Below, piece after piece: positions 8,209 through 15,725 of a stretch of 22,120 nt of DNA. The stretch is from a virus: positions 1-22,120 of IMG/VR virus record IMGVR_UViG_3300025669_002143; one strand, given 5' to 3'. The position numbers and the translations under genes are program-made. Position 1 is the first letter of the stretch; each line of letters opens with the position of its first letter. The notes under the pieces were generated by a model. It was not told the origin of the DNA. It made no database searches and worked only from the letters and a program-made list of their open reading frames with translations.

Positions 8209-8248
8209 CTACTATTAAATACAGTTAAGTCTATTTAAAAAGACTATT
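8208..8248 (-). repeat. Intergenic element copy B
   Basis: The element fills the gap between the GT4 gene and the 148-residue unknown gene. On the minus strand it begins AATAGT (over the GT4 stop TAG), has AGTCT and AGACT arms around an 8-base loop, and ends CTGTATTTAATAGTAG. The last 17 bases match copy A at 18742-18758 at 16 of 17 positions. The repeat could be a promoter, operator or RNA-processing site; the sequence does not fit a strong sigma-70 promoter. Confidence 0.6.
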
Positions 8249-9098
8249 TTAATCTATTCTGAAGCTCATTCCAGAAGTAATAATGTGCGTATAGCGTATT
8301 TTTTCTCAATGTCTCGTAGTCCCAATCGTATGATAATGCACCTATCCTATTGTTAGCTATGACTTTACAGCCACAGAGTATCGCTTCCCCGACAGCTCTC
8401 CCAAATGCTTCACTACACTCAGGAATATGTATAAAATATTTATATTTATTATAGTAATCTGTCATTTTATTTTGTGGAATATAGCCTTTTAAATGACAAT
8501 TCTTTAAAGCCTTTAAACTTATCTTCAAATGTGATGAGGCTCGATGACAATAGAAATCTATATTAATATCAGGATTACTCTTAGCAAATTCAATAATGCT
8601 CAATACGCCTTTTCCTTCGTGAACATTACCTGCAAACATAATTCTGTTCACTCTATCTTCGCCTCTATCAAAGAAATTAATATCTAAATGAGGACAAACT
8701 AATAAAGAGTCCTTTCGGCCATATAACTCCTTCTTGAAACAATCTCTGTGCAAAGGCGATAAAAATATATTAATCAAAGACTCTTTCATTAGTAAGGCGT
8801 TTTCTTTTAATACACTCTTCCATCTACCTGAATCATGTGAGTATACAATATAATCCTTAGTATCCATAATCTTAGCTCTAACTGATTTATACACGTCGGA
8901 ACAATTACTAAAAACTACCAAATCACTACTTTTTAATGTATCAGAACGCAAAAACTTAGATTGGCATACCGTTATATCGTAACCTATCTCTTTTCCTGCA
9001 CGAATAATATGCGAGTCAGTAATCTCGGCACCACCTGCTGGCACATCTTTAGTTGTATGGTCTGTTATCCACAATATTTTTTTATCTTTTAAATTCAT
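8244..9098 (-). CDS. Glycosyltransferase, GT4 (GT-B) family
   Basis: The 284-residue protein reads as a GT-B glycosyltransferase. The N-terminal Rossmann half starts KKILWITDH and has the PAGGAEI loop at residues 20-26. The C-terminal half begins with IMFAGNVHEGKGV (153-165) and carries the donor-binding EX7E motif (E230 and E238 in SEAFGRAVGEAILCG), followed by CKVIANNRIGAL. These place it in the GT4 retaining family, which moves sugars from nucleotide donors to lipid, glycan or protein acceptors. It is shorter than most GT4 enzymes (around 350-400 residues). It has no membrane segment. The start lies one base after the stop of the dehydrogenase-like gene and no strong ribosome binding site is seen, so it is likely coupled. 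Donor and acceptor are not predictable. Confidence 0.85.
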   Translation of the reverse strand: MNLKDKKILWITDHTTKDVPAGGAEITDSHIIRAGKEIGYDITVCQSKFLRSDTLKSSDLVVFSNCSDVYKSVRAKIMDTKDYIVYSHDSGRWKSVLKENALLMKESLINIFLSPLHRDCFKKELYGRKDSLLVCPHLDINFFDRGEDRVNRIMFAGNVHEGKGVLSIIEFAKSNPDINIDFYCHRASSHLKISLKALKNCHLKGYIPQNKMTDYYNKYKYFIHIPECSEAFGRAVGEAILCGCKVIANNRIGALSYDWDYETLRKNTLYAHYYFWNELQNRLK

Positions 9099-9099
9099 A

Positions 9100-9903
9100 T
9101 TAAATATCTACTTCTCTGTAATCAGAGGTCTCCTGTCCTTTATTGGTTAAATATTCTCTGTATTTTTTATCAACGTCTATGACAGTTTTAAATAATGTAT
9201 TAGTTCTAAAAAACTTATTAATAAATTTACAATCTTTTGGTAAACATTTTAATCCTATACCATCTCTAGCTTCTTTCATGTCAATATTCCATTTAGTATT
9301 TACAGAATCTCTTAGTTCTTTAAAATCAATACCTCGTTTTTCGCACTCCATTCTAACTTCTTCAGCAATAGCAATCTCTATAAATCTATAAGCATTTTCT
9401 AAAGGTTTTGATAACTCAGCTATTTGCAGAGAAACAAGACTCAATTTATCTAGTGGCATGTATTTGCCATAAAACTGAACAGCTCTATCTAAAGCTTCTT
9501 TTGTATTTGCTCCCATTATTCTATTTAAATTAAACACATGATGAGTCTTATCGTTAGGATTGTATCTATGAGGAAATAAAACTAAATCAATATTCTCGTA
9601 AGCTTTTAAAATTATATCTGTATCGCCCGGTAACATAGTTGACTCAATTACAATTAATGGTCGCAATGATAAATCAATCTTTGAAATGACATCTTTAATT
9701 TGCTTTGGAGTATATACAGATAAGATATAAATATCGCACTCAGAAGAGATAGTATTTTTAATATCTCTAGCTGTAATCTTTTTTAACTCTTCTATTCTAG
9801 CTTCAGATATTTCTACACCAGATAACTCAACGCTCTTATCTTTATCTAATTCTTTAAATGTTTCCCAACCTATTTCTCCTAGTCCTATTACACAAATCTT
9901 CAT
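9100..9903 (-). CDS. Nucleotide-sugar dehydrogenase-like protein, short form
   Basis: The 267-residue protein has the parts of UDP-glucose/UDP-ManNAc dehydrogenases. These are an NAD-binding GLGEIG loop (7-12), VIESTMLPG (85-93), the helix with catalytic Lys and Asn (AELSKPLENAYR, K166 and N170), and the nucleophile loop GLKCLPKD (217-224) with C220 and K223. These enzymes oxidise C6 of a UDP-sugar to a uronic acid. The family is normally about 400-450 residues, because a C-terminal UDP-binding Rossmann domain follows the cysteine loop. Here the protein stops some 45 residues later, so that domain is missing. The active-site residues are kept, so it may work on another carrier, pair with a second protein, or be a reduced form. 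A strong AAGGAG site precedes the ATG. Confidence 0.75.
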   Translation of the reverse strand: MKICVIGLGEIGWETFKELDKDKSVELSGVEISEARIEELKKITARDIKNTISSECDIYILSVYTPKQIKDVISKIDLSLRPLIVIESTMLPGDTDIILKAYENIDLVLFPHRYNPNDKTHHVFNLNRIMGANTKEALDRAVQFYGKYMPLDKLSLVSLQIAELSKPLENAYRFIEIAIAEEVRMECEKRGIDFKELRDSVNTKWNIDMKEARDGIGLKCLPKDCKFINKFFRTNTLFKTVIDVDKKYREYLTNKGQETSDYREVDI

Positions 9904-9915
9904 TATTATATCTCC

Positions 9916-10317
9916 TTATTTAAAATACTTCTGTCTTAATAAAGTTGAACTAATATTCTTAGTTCTATCTAAATAAACTACTTTGACCCCTAAATTTGCA
10001 CCTGTAAATGTTTTTGGTGTCCAATCATCTCCTACAAAAATTACATCAGGACTGTATTTTCTAATTAACTTCTTCTTTCCATAAGCTAAACTTTGAATAT
10101 CAACTTTGTCTACCTGTCTTAAAGATGAGATTATTTCTATTCTGTATTTTAAAGGATTGCTAGAACTGTGGCCTTTTTTTATTCTAATATATTCATCATC
10201 GCTGATACAGACAATTAACTTGTCGCATAATTTTTTGGCCTGATTAATTAAATTCAAGTGTCCAATATGAAAAAGTTCGTACGCACCAAATGTAATTCCT
10301 ACTTTATACTTTTGCAT
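9916..10317 (-). CDS. Glycerol-3-phosphate cytidylyltransferase-like (TagD type)
   Basis: The 133-residue protein matches the small TagD/GCT nucleotidyltransferases. It has FGAYELFHIGHL with the HxGH signature at residues 17-20, YSPDVIFVGDDW in the middle, and RTKNISSTLLR near the end (the ISSTxxR motif that binds the triphosphate). Length and all three motifs fit. The enzyme would join CTP to a phosphorylated small polyol such as glycerol-3-phosphate, making a CDP-activated group. CDP-activated groups are the donors used by LicD- and TagF-type transferases, and a LicD-like gene lies nearby. Its start overlaps the end of the sulfotransferase gene by 14 bases. A close relative lies at 12933-13328, so the cassette carries two different members. 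Confidence 0.85.
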   Translation of the reverse strand: MQKYKVGITFGAYELFHIGHLNLINQAKKLCDKLIVCISDDEYIRIKKGHSSSNPLKYRIEIISSLRQVDKVDIQSLAYGKKKLIRKYSPDVIFVGDDWTPKTFTGANLGVKVVYLDRTKNISSTLLRQKYFK

Positions 10318-11005
10318 GACAATATTTTCCCAATTCTGTTTTAATTAATTCTATTTCAGCCTGATTTTCATACTTATGATGTCTCAGAATAGACTGCTCT
10401 TTAGGATAAGGCGCATATTCTGGACTCTTAGGATAACAGCTAATATTGAAGCCTAATTTTCTTACTAATGTTGTCTTGCACTTCTTACTTAATATAAAAT
10501 CTTCAAAATTAACTATATAAATTTTCTCTGAACAATTTAAATTTTTTAGATGTTCAGAAAATAACTCTCTTTGACCTCTATACCCCTTAATGAACTGTTC
10601 TACTTCGACAGTTATATTCAATTCCATACACACTTCTTTTCTTCGTAACCACGTAGAGCGAGGGTCTCTTATCACACAAACAACTATGCTATTGTCTAAT
10701 AAACTAATACCCGGCAAGGTTAAACACGTTACTACATTATTGAGTAATAGTATAGAATCTTTATCTATGTTTTCAAATTCTTTATTAAACTTGTGTTCTA
10801 TTTGTTTATTTAATTTCTTCTTATAATATTCTGTGTTAGAAAAATTTTCTTTTTTCCACTTAGGATAAAGATTATTTCTCCATAATTTGGGCATTTCATT
10901 CTCTATAGCACAAACATTTTTAAAGCATCTAAAATAGTCGAATAATGCTGAGGAACCTGACGAGGTAGTTCCTGCAAAAAGTATTTTTTTATTATTCAAA
11001 CTCAT
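10304..11005 (-). CDS. PAPS-dependent sulfotransferase
   Basis: The 233-residue protein has the two signature sites of cytosolic-type sulfotransferases. The 5'-phosphosulfate loop is FAGTTSSGSSALFDYF (residues 10-25), and the 3'-phosphate site is VIRDPRSTWLRR (111-122) with the RDPR start. A final section with FEDF, usual before the C-terminal helix, is also present. The protein would move sulfate from PAPS onto a hydroxyl or amine, here presumably of a glycan. It has no membrane segment, unlike Golgi-type enzymes, and is shorter than many bacterial relatives. Its start lies 14 bases inside the upstream MazG-like gene and its end overlaps the cytidylyltransferase gene by 14 bases, so the three are likely translated as a unit. 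No PAPS-making gene is present; the host would supply it. Confidence 0.8.
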   Translation of the reverse strand: MSLNNKKILFAGTTSSGSSALFDYFRCFKNVCAIENEMPKLWRNNLYPKWKKENFSNTEYYKKKLNKQIEHKFNKEFENIDKDSILLLNNVVTCLTLPGISLLDNSIVVCVIRDPRSTWLRRKEVCMELNITVEVEQFIKGYRGQRELFSEHLKNLNCSEKIYIVNFEDFILSKKCKTTLVRKLGFNISCYPKSPEYAPYPKEQSILRHHKYENQAEIELIKTELGKYCHAKV

Positions 11006-11294
11006 TATAGTTCTTTCGTTTTACTCGTTTTTCTATTATTTTTAATTTACGGTCTTTCTCTATCGCCACTCTATCCGAAATATCAAAAATTTCTTTTAAT
11101 TGACCCAGCATTATTTCAACATCTGCAATTTTCTTAGTTATTGCAAATTCATCCTTTTCTTTATTTTCTATGGGTTGTCTATCATATTCAGCAATAGATT
11201 TCATTAACTCTCCCAATTTCTCAAATAATAACATGACCTGCACAGGTGCTCCATTTTTTGTTAATACTTCATAATATATTTCTTTTTCAGTCAT
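10992..11294 (-). CDS. MazG-like all-alpha NTP pyrophosphohydrolase-related protein
   Basis: The 100-residue protein is all helical. The first helix holds FEKLGELMKS, like the ExxE helix of MazG-type enzymes, and the second holds KKIADVEIMLGQLKEIF. It ends with a basic helix IEKDRKLKIIEKRVKR. The usual form is EEIADVEIMLEQLK followed by a KLERLEKR-type end, so it clearly looks related to phage MazG-like proteins. However, the metal-binding pair EE before IAD is changed to KK here, which could make it inactive or give a binding role only. MazG-type enzymes hydrolyse NTPs or dNTPs to monophosphates. It sits inside the sugar cassette, overlapping the sulfotransferase gene. A good AGAGGAAA site lies before the ATG. 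Confidence 0.6.
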   Translation of the reverse strand: MTEKEIYYEVLTKNGAPVQVMLLFEKLGELMKSIAEYDRQPIENKEKDEFAITKKIADVEIMLGQLKEIFDISDRVAIEKDRKLKIIEKRVKRKNYNEFE

Positions 11295-11309
11295 TTAATT
11301 TCCTCTCAC

Positions 11310-11960
11310 TTATAAGTCTAACTTTGAGATGTCATCTTTATAATCTGTTCCTTTTAATTTATTATATAAGTGTATCAAGGGCTCAAGACGTTTTTTATTA
11401 TAATACCCGCCCTTTCTGTTTAATGGCGTCTTCCAGTCAGAAGAATATAAATATTCCACCATTTTTTGCAACTTATTATGTACATAAAACTTCTTATGTC
11501 TTAATTCATGCAACTGCAAGGGTAATACTATATCTCTAGGCATTCCTAGACCGATTGGATAAAAATAATACAAACCGTCCTCACCAATCCAAGAAGTCCA
11601 CACATCAAAATTGCATTTCTTATCTTTAGAAAATATGTGCGAATGTCCACAATATCTTGGCGAATTTTTACCCTCACCAAAACTGCGAATTAATCCCATC
11701 TCGTTGCATACTCTATTAATCTCTAATAATTCTTCGAACACATCTTCAAACTTATGATATTTACTCATATATGCCAAGTCAATATCATTATCATTTGCTA
11801 TAAAATCTTTTTCTCTTAAAGCACCTAATAGAGTACCAAACATTAGATAAATTTGTACGCCAAATAATTTGCTAAACCATTTATTGAAATCATAAAGATA
11901 GTTTATCTTCTTGTGTTTTTCTGCTTCTGACATAACCTTGAATTTTCTACCTTGAGACAT
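11310..11960 (-). CDS. LicD-family phosphotransferase
   Basis: The 216-residue protein carries the LicD/fukutin nucleotidyltransferase-fold signature LMFGTLLGALREKDFIANDNDIDLAYM (residues 39-65): a GTLLGA loop, a conserved Arg, and the DNDID acidic pair that binds metal. Downstream conserved pieces include SHIF, FDVWTSW and FYPIG. Members transfer phosphocholine, phosphoribitol or similar groups from CDP-donors onto sugars. This suits the two cytidylyltransferases in the same cassette. The start lies 14 bases within the upstream YjbQ gene and is preceded by CGGAGAAAT, a good ribosome binding site. The substrate is not predicted. The family's usual length is 200-300 residues, so it looks complete. 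Confidence 0.85.
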   Translation of the reverse strand: MSQGRKFKVMSEAEKHKKINYLYDFNKWFSKLFGVQIYLMFGTLLGALREKDFIANDNDIDLAYMSKYHKFEDVFEELLEINRVCNEMGLIRSFGEGKNSPRYCGHSHIFSKDKKCNFDVWTSWIGEDGLYYFYPIGLGMPRDIVLPLQLHELRHKKFYVHNKLQKMVEYLYSSDWKTPLNRKGGYYNKKRLEPLIHLYNKLKGTDYKDDISKLDL

Positions 11961-12354
11961 CTATTTCTCCGATGTAAACTGTTCGTTCTCTCTGAGGGTC
12001 CAGCTCAACTAAAAAAATTGATTGCCATTGACCCATAATTAGTTTGAACTCTCCTACAGGAATAGTAACACTTGTAGGAAAGATTAAAGACCTAATATGA
12101 GAAAAACCATTTATTCTCTCATCAGGCGGTACATCTCTCTTCTCAATATCATCGTGTGCATATATCCCGCACTTGGGTGCTAATCTCTCTAAAAAAGCAT
12201 CCATATCTTTTCTTAACAATATTTCATTTTCCAATATAGCAATACCACATGTAGTATGCAACGAAGATACAACAATGAATCCCTTTTCAATAGTCGGAAT
12301 TACTTTCTTCGTTATATCAGTAAATGTTGTATTTGTTTTAAATTTTAAATACAT
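11947..12354 (-). CDS. YjbQ (UPF0047) family protein
   Basis: The 135-residue protein matches the YjbQ/UPF0047 family along its length. It has SSLHTTCGIAI with HTT at 33-35, the acidic pair in LENE, a helix with DMDAFLERLAP, NGFSHIRS (82-89), the IPVGEFKLIMGQWQ strand pair (98-111), and ELDPQRERTV (117-126). The family forms trimers with a metal site and has been linked to thiamine phosphate synthase-like or phosphatase activity, but a general role is not established. A member inside a phage sugar cassette is unusual; it could act on a phosphorylated sugar or alcohol. It follows an AAGGAG site and ends 14 bases inside the LicD gene. Confidence 0.9.
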   Translation of the reverse strand: MYLKFKTNTTFTDITKKVIPTIEKGFIVVSSLHTTCGIAILENEILLRKDMDAFLERLAPKCGIYAHDDIEKRDVPPDERINGFSHIRSLIFPTSVTIPVGEFKLIMGQWQSIFLVELDPQRERTVYIGEIDVSR

Positions 12355-12366
12355 TCTATTTCTCCT

Positions 12367-12936
12367 TTACTCTTGTATTTTTATCTCATTCTTGAGTACC
12401 GTAATACTACTTCCAGATTTATATTTTCCGTTAAAACAATCCTCAATAACACGCACAATATCCGACGGTTTTAATAATGTATTTCTATCCTCATTTGGGA
12501 ATAATTTGTTTCTCATTTTTGTGTCTGTTCTGCTGGGATTAACACACCAAGCCTCATAGCTCTCTTGTGATAGAGATTGTACCAATGATATTAAACCTGC
12601 CTTAGAGGCACAATAACCACTCCACCCAGCCTTTCCTCGTAAACCCGCTGTAGAGCCGAGAAACACCATTTTTGCATTTACTTCTGAGGCTGCCTTTGCT
12701 ATATAATAAGAGCTGATTAAATTTATTTTAATCTCATTTTCCCAGACCTCTATATTAGAACATTTAATTCTAGCAGGCTGTATAACTCCTGCACAATTAA
12801 CAACCTCTGAAACATTTCTTTCTAACATCACTTTGACTATCTCTGCATAGTTACTTACATCGCACATTTCTCTTGTTATCTTTGTACCCATAAGTGCCTT
12901 TGCAATGTCTGAATTACCTCCAAAAATTACTCTCAT
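12367..12936 (-). CDS. Short-chain dehydrogenase/reductase (SDR)
   Basis: The 189-residue protein is an SDR with a reduced N-terminus. The nucleotide loop is GGNSDIA (6-12) instead of TGxxxGIG. NCAG (47-50) is followed by the catalytic Ser in LGSTAG (S95) and the YxxxK pair in SGYCASKAG (Y108 and K112). The chain is short (SDR enzymes are often about 250 residues), with some trimming in the N-terminal and C-terminal parts. It would use NAD(P)H to oxidise or reduce a sugar or alcohol. Its ATG overlaps the stop of the upstream nucleotidyltransferase gene by four bases. One of the two GCWGC sites in the window (12689-12693) lies here, in its only Ala-Ala codon pair. Confidence 0.85.
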   Translation of the reverse strand: MRVIFGGNSDIAKALMGTKITREMCDVSNYAEIVKVMLERNVSEVVNCAGVIQPARIKCSNIEVWENEIKINLISSYYIAKAASEVNAKMVFLGSTAGLRGKAGWSGYCASKAGLISLVQSLSQESYEAWCVNPSRTDTKMRNKLFPNEDRNTLLKPSDIVRVIEDCFNGKYKSGSSITVLKNEIKIQE

Positions 12937-13328
12937 AATAATCTCCTTAATTTATTAGATGATACACTCTTAGTATAAGGGAAAAATACAATCTCTGCAC
13001 CAACACTTTCTGAAACTTCCCGACCTACAAATTCTTTATTATCATCGCCTCGACAAACAATATTAGGTTTTAAAAGTTTAATTGACTCATTCAAAGCATC
13101 GCTGTCTGTATAAATAAAAGCAAAATCCACATATCTAATTGCTTGAACAATTCTTAATCTCTCCTCTGCCGAAAAGATAGGTACTCTATTTTTAATATGC
13201 TCATTTATTGTCCAAGAACTTGGTATTCCTACAATTAAATAATCACCTAAATTTTTTGCTTTTTGTAGCAATGTTAAATGCCCTATGTGAAATATATCGC
13301 CTACCATGAATGTTAAAACTTTTTTCAT
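12933..13328 (-). CDS. Cytidylyltransferase-like (HldE C-domain/TagD family)
   Basis: The 131-residue protein has the family signature MVGDIFHIGHLTLL with HIGH at residues 14-17, a middle CRGDD motif (near residue 93) and YTKSVSSNKLRRLL at the end, which replaces the usual ISSTxxR. The size is that of small GCT-type and RfaE/HldE C-terminal nucleotidyltransferases. These use CTP or ATP to activate a phosphorylated sugar or polyol. It is not a close copy of the gene at 9916-10317, so the two likely act on different substrates. The precise substrate (glycerol phosphate, heptose phosphate, ethanolamine phosphate or other) cannot be read from the sequence. The ribosome binding site is weak. Confidence 0.8.
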   Translation of the reverse strand: MKKVLTFMVGDIFHIGHLTLLQKAKNLGDYLIVGIPSSWTINEHIKNRVPIFSAEERLRIVQAIRYVDFAFIYTDSDALNESIKLLKPNIVCRGDDNKEFVGREVSESVGAEIVFFPYTKSVSSNKLRRLL

Positions 13329-13352
13329 TTTATTGCCTGTTCTTTAGTAATA

Positions 13353-15725
13353 TTATTCATAATTTTTCTCAATAGCGTTTAGAACTTCCTCAACGGTTAA
13401 TTCATCTAGATTAATGCAACTTTTATTACCTTTCATACATTTACTACTCCATTGATTTACTTTCCACCAGCATGTAGGACAAACATCTTTGTATAAATTA
13501 ATATTATCGGGATAACCATAAAGGGTCGGACTGGTGGCTCCAAATAATACTACAGACTTGGTCTCTACTGCATGAGCTAAATGAACCACACCTCCCTCAT
13601 TATCAACATGAAGTTTACTTAACTTTAATATATAAGCTAAATCAGTCAGATTGTCTACGCCTACTTTTTGTATATTAGCAAAACTTATCTCACTAGGTGT
13701 TCCTATTTGAATAACTTCAATATCTCTCTCTTGTAATAAAACTATCAATTCTTGCCATTTTTTTCTACTCCAGAGCTTCATAATACCGACACCTTGGTCG
13801 CAACCTGCATGTATAGTAATATATTTTTTAGGTAACTTATATTTTTTTAAATAACCGTAAGAAATATCTTCATTAATTTTAGCAAGTGGAATTATTAAAT
13901 CTGATTTATTCAGGCTTAACCCAGTCTGTTTTGCATAGTAACGAAATACTTCTGACTTCCAATTATTGATAATATCTTCCGAGGCTAATTGCCAATTATC
14001 ATACTTAGATTTATCAAAAGGTCTATTTAATTTAGGATTAGATTTATTCCAGACATAAGGATAATGTCTAAACTCGTAAATAATATCATAATCGTGTTTA
14101 TGCTTACCAACAGTAGCACCCCAGCCTAAATTAGAGCTAATTCCTCTGATATTAGGATAGTCAAATACTAATAATTGAGCCTGTGTCTTATCTCTAACGT
14201 AAGCATCTATATAACTATTTGGATATTTTCTATGTATTGCTCTACATAAATATCCTAGCATTACGGTATCACCAACACCGCCCATCCAAAAAGCACCTAT
14301 TCTTAATTTATCGTTCTCTCTGCTAGAAACAATTTTACCCGGTAAATCCATTAATGAAATATCCTTTTTTGTATCCGGAACATATGAGGTATCAACAGTC
14401 TGTATATTCTCTTTTATTTTTGATTTATTTTTTAAATATTCTTTAATATCTTTTAAAATCAAATCTGTATCTTGAAAAGAATAACATGACTTAGTATGAC
14501 ACTTTCTATCTTCATGTTCTACAAATTGAAAAGCAACACAAGGAAAACAAGAAACATTAGGCGTATAAGTTTTACAATTAACATACGTACCGCATCTCCA
14601 TGCAGGTTTAAAATAATTTAGCATACAAAAAATCTGTTTATCAAAAGCGGCCGCTATATGTAAAAAGGACGTATCTATAGTATATACGCAATCCATTACA
14701 GAAATTAAAGCAAATAATTCTCGCAACGAAAGGTCTCTACTTAAATCGGTACAATTTTGAAATTTTCGCCTTCTAACTGAGGAGGTAAAAACCGAGCAAC
14801 TTTTTCTTTTTAAATCATCTATTAATCTTTGTGTTAAGTCTGAGGGAATTTTAGAATCAACTCTTGCACTATCATAACCTAAGAATACCTTATTCCTATA
14901 GGAGTCATATTTTATAGAAGCTGTCTTTCGTTCCATATCTGTCAAAATAATTTCTGGTCTGTTTATAACTAACTCTTCTTTAGATAAGCCACATACTTCT
15001 GCTACGGAATAAATTCTATTTTGTTTATTTAGGTCTAATCTATAATCATTTAATAATTGTCCGAAATGAAGATGAATTACCTTTCTGAACTTAGAAATAT
15101 CTACATCTTGACGTTTATTGTAAAAGCCTTTAATATAAGATAAATTATAAAAACAGGGTTCTCTATGCTTTTCACATAAAACGTATACGTCGTGCTTTAC
15201 TGCGAGTGTTTTAAGAGAAGGAATAGTAAGTAAATGGTCACCTACACCTCCAGTAATATCTACTAAAATATTATTCTTATTTTTTTCGTAATTCTCTACT
15301 ATTTTTGGAACATCAGAAGATGTGGATATAATTGGAATTTGATACTTCGTAAAGCCGTGAAATGCTTTAGATAACTGTCTCTTTGACCTTGAAGCGTATG
15401 ATGCAGAAAACATTAAGGGATTCATAAATAATGTGTGAATAAACCATATATCAGGAACTTCAATATAATGAACATTTGGGTGTATAATAGGACTCGAAGG
15501 AAGTTTATCACAAACATATAATACACCAATATCATGCTTGATTGCTTTATGTATAACAGGAGAAATATTTGCACCATCTCTTTTATGACTAATAAAAGCA
15601 ACAATAAAAAATTTACCCCTTGGAGAAGGTAAAATATAGTTTCTTCTTTTAATTAAAGCTGTATTATCTGAATTAGGAAGGTAGGTATCTATTTCATCTG
15701 ATATTAGTCTTATCGTACTATTCAT
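13353..15725 (-). CDS. Double GT9 (heptosyltransferase-like) glycosyltransferase
   Basis: The protein has 790 residues from the ATG at 15725, chosen because an AGGAT site lies eight bases before it; a TTG at 15740 is in frame but lies on that site. It is two GT9 modules in one chain. The first has VDITGGVGDHLLTIPS (155-170), an IDTSFLHIAAAF motif (350-361) and CFPC...C...C (393-414). The second has AFWMGGVGDTVMLGYL (478-493), ITIHAG (636-641), VDNEGGVVHLAHAV (707-720) and CPTC...C...C (749-770). The first 150 residues add an extra alpha/beta part. GT9 enzymes move heptose or related sugars from ADP- or other nucleotide donors, usually to LPS. It opens the sugar cassette, after the capsid terminator. 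Confidence 0.85.
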   Translation of the reverse strand: MNSTIRLISDEIDTYLPNSDNTALIKRRNYILPSPRGKFFIVAFISHKRDGANISPVIHKAIKHDIGVLYVCDKLPSSPIIHPNVHYIEVPDIWFIHTLFMNPLMFSASYASRSKRQLSKAFHGFTKYQIPIISTSSDVPKIVENYEKNKNNILVDITGGVGDHLLTIPSLKTLAVKHDVYVLCEKHREPCFYNLSYIKGFYNKRQDVDISKFRKVIHLHFGQLLNDYRLDLNKQNRIYSVAEVCGLSKEELVINRPEIILTDMERKTASIKYDSYRNKVFLGYDSARVDSKIPSDLTQRLIDDLKRKSCSVFTSSVRRRKFQNCTDLSRDLSLRELFALISVMDCVYTIDTSFLHIAAAFDKQIFCMLNYFKPAWRCGTYVNCKTYTPNVSCFPCVAFQFVEHEDRKCHTKSCYSFQDTDLILKDIKEYLKNKSKIKENIQTVDTSYVPDTKKDISLMDLPGKIVSSRENDKLRIGAFWMGGVGDTVMLGYLCRAIHRKYPNSYIDAYVRDKTQAQLLVFDYPNIRGISSNLGWGATVGKHKHDYDIIYEFRHYPYVWNKSNPKLNRPFDKSKYDNWQLASEDIINNWKSEVFRYYAKQTGLSLNKSDLIIPLAKINEDISYGYLKKYKLPKKYITIHAGCDQGVGIMKLWSRKKWQELIVLLQERDIEVIQIGTPSEISFANIQKVGVDNLTDLAYILKLSKLHVDNEGGVVHLAHAVETKSVVLFGATSPTLYGYPDNINLYKDVCPTCWWKVNQWSSKCMKGNKSCINLDELTVEEVLNAIEKNYE

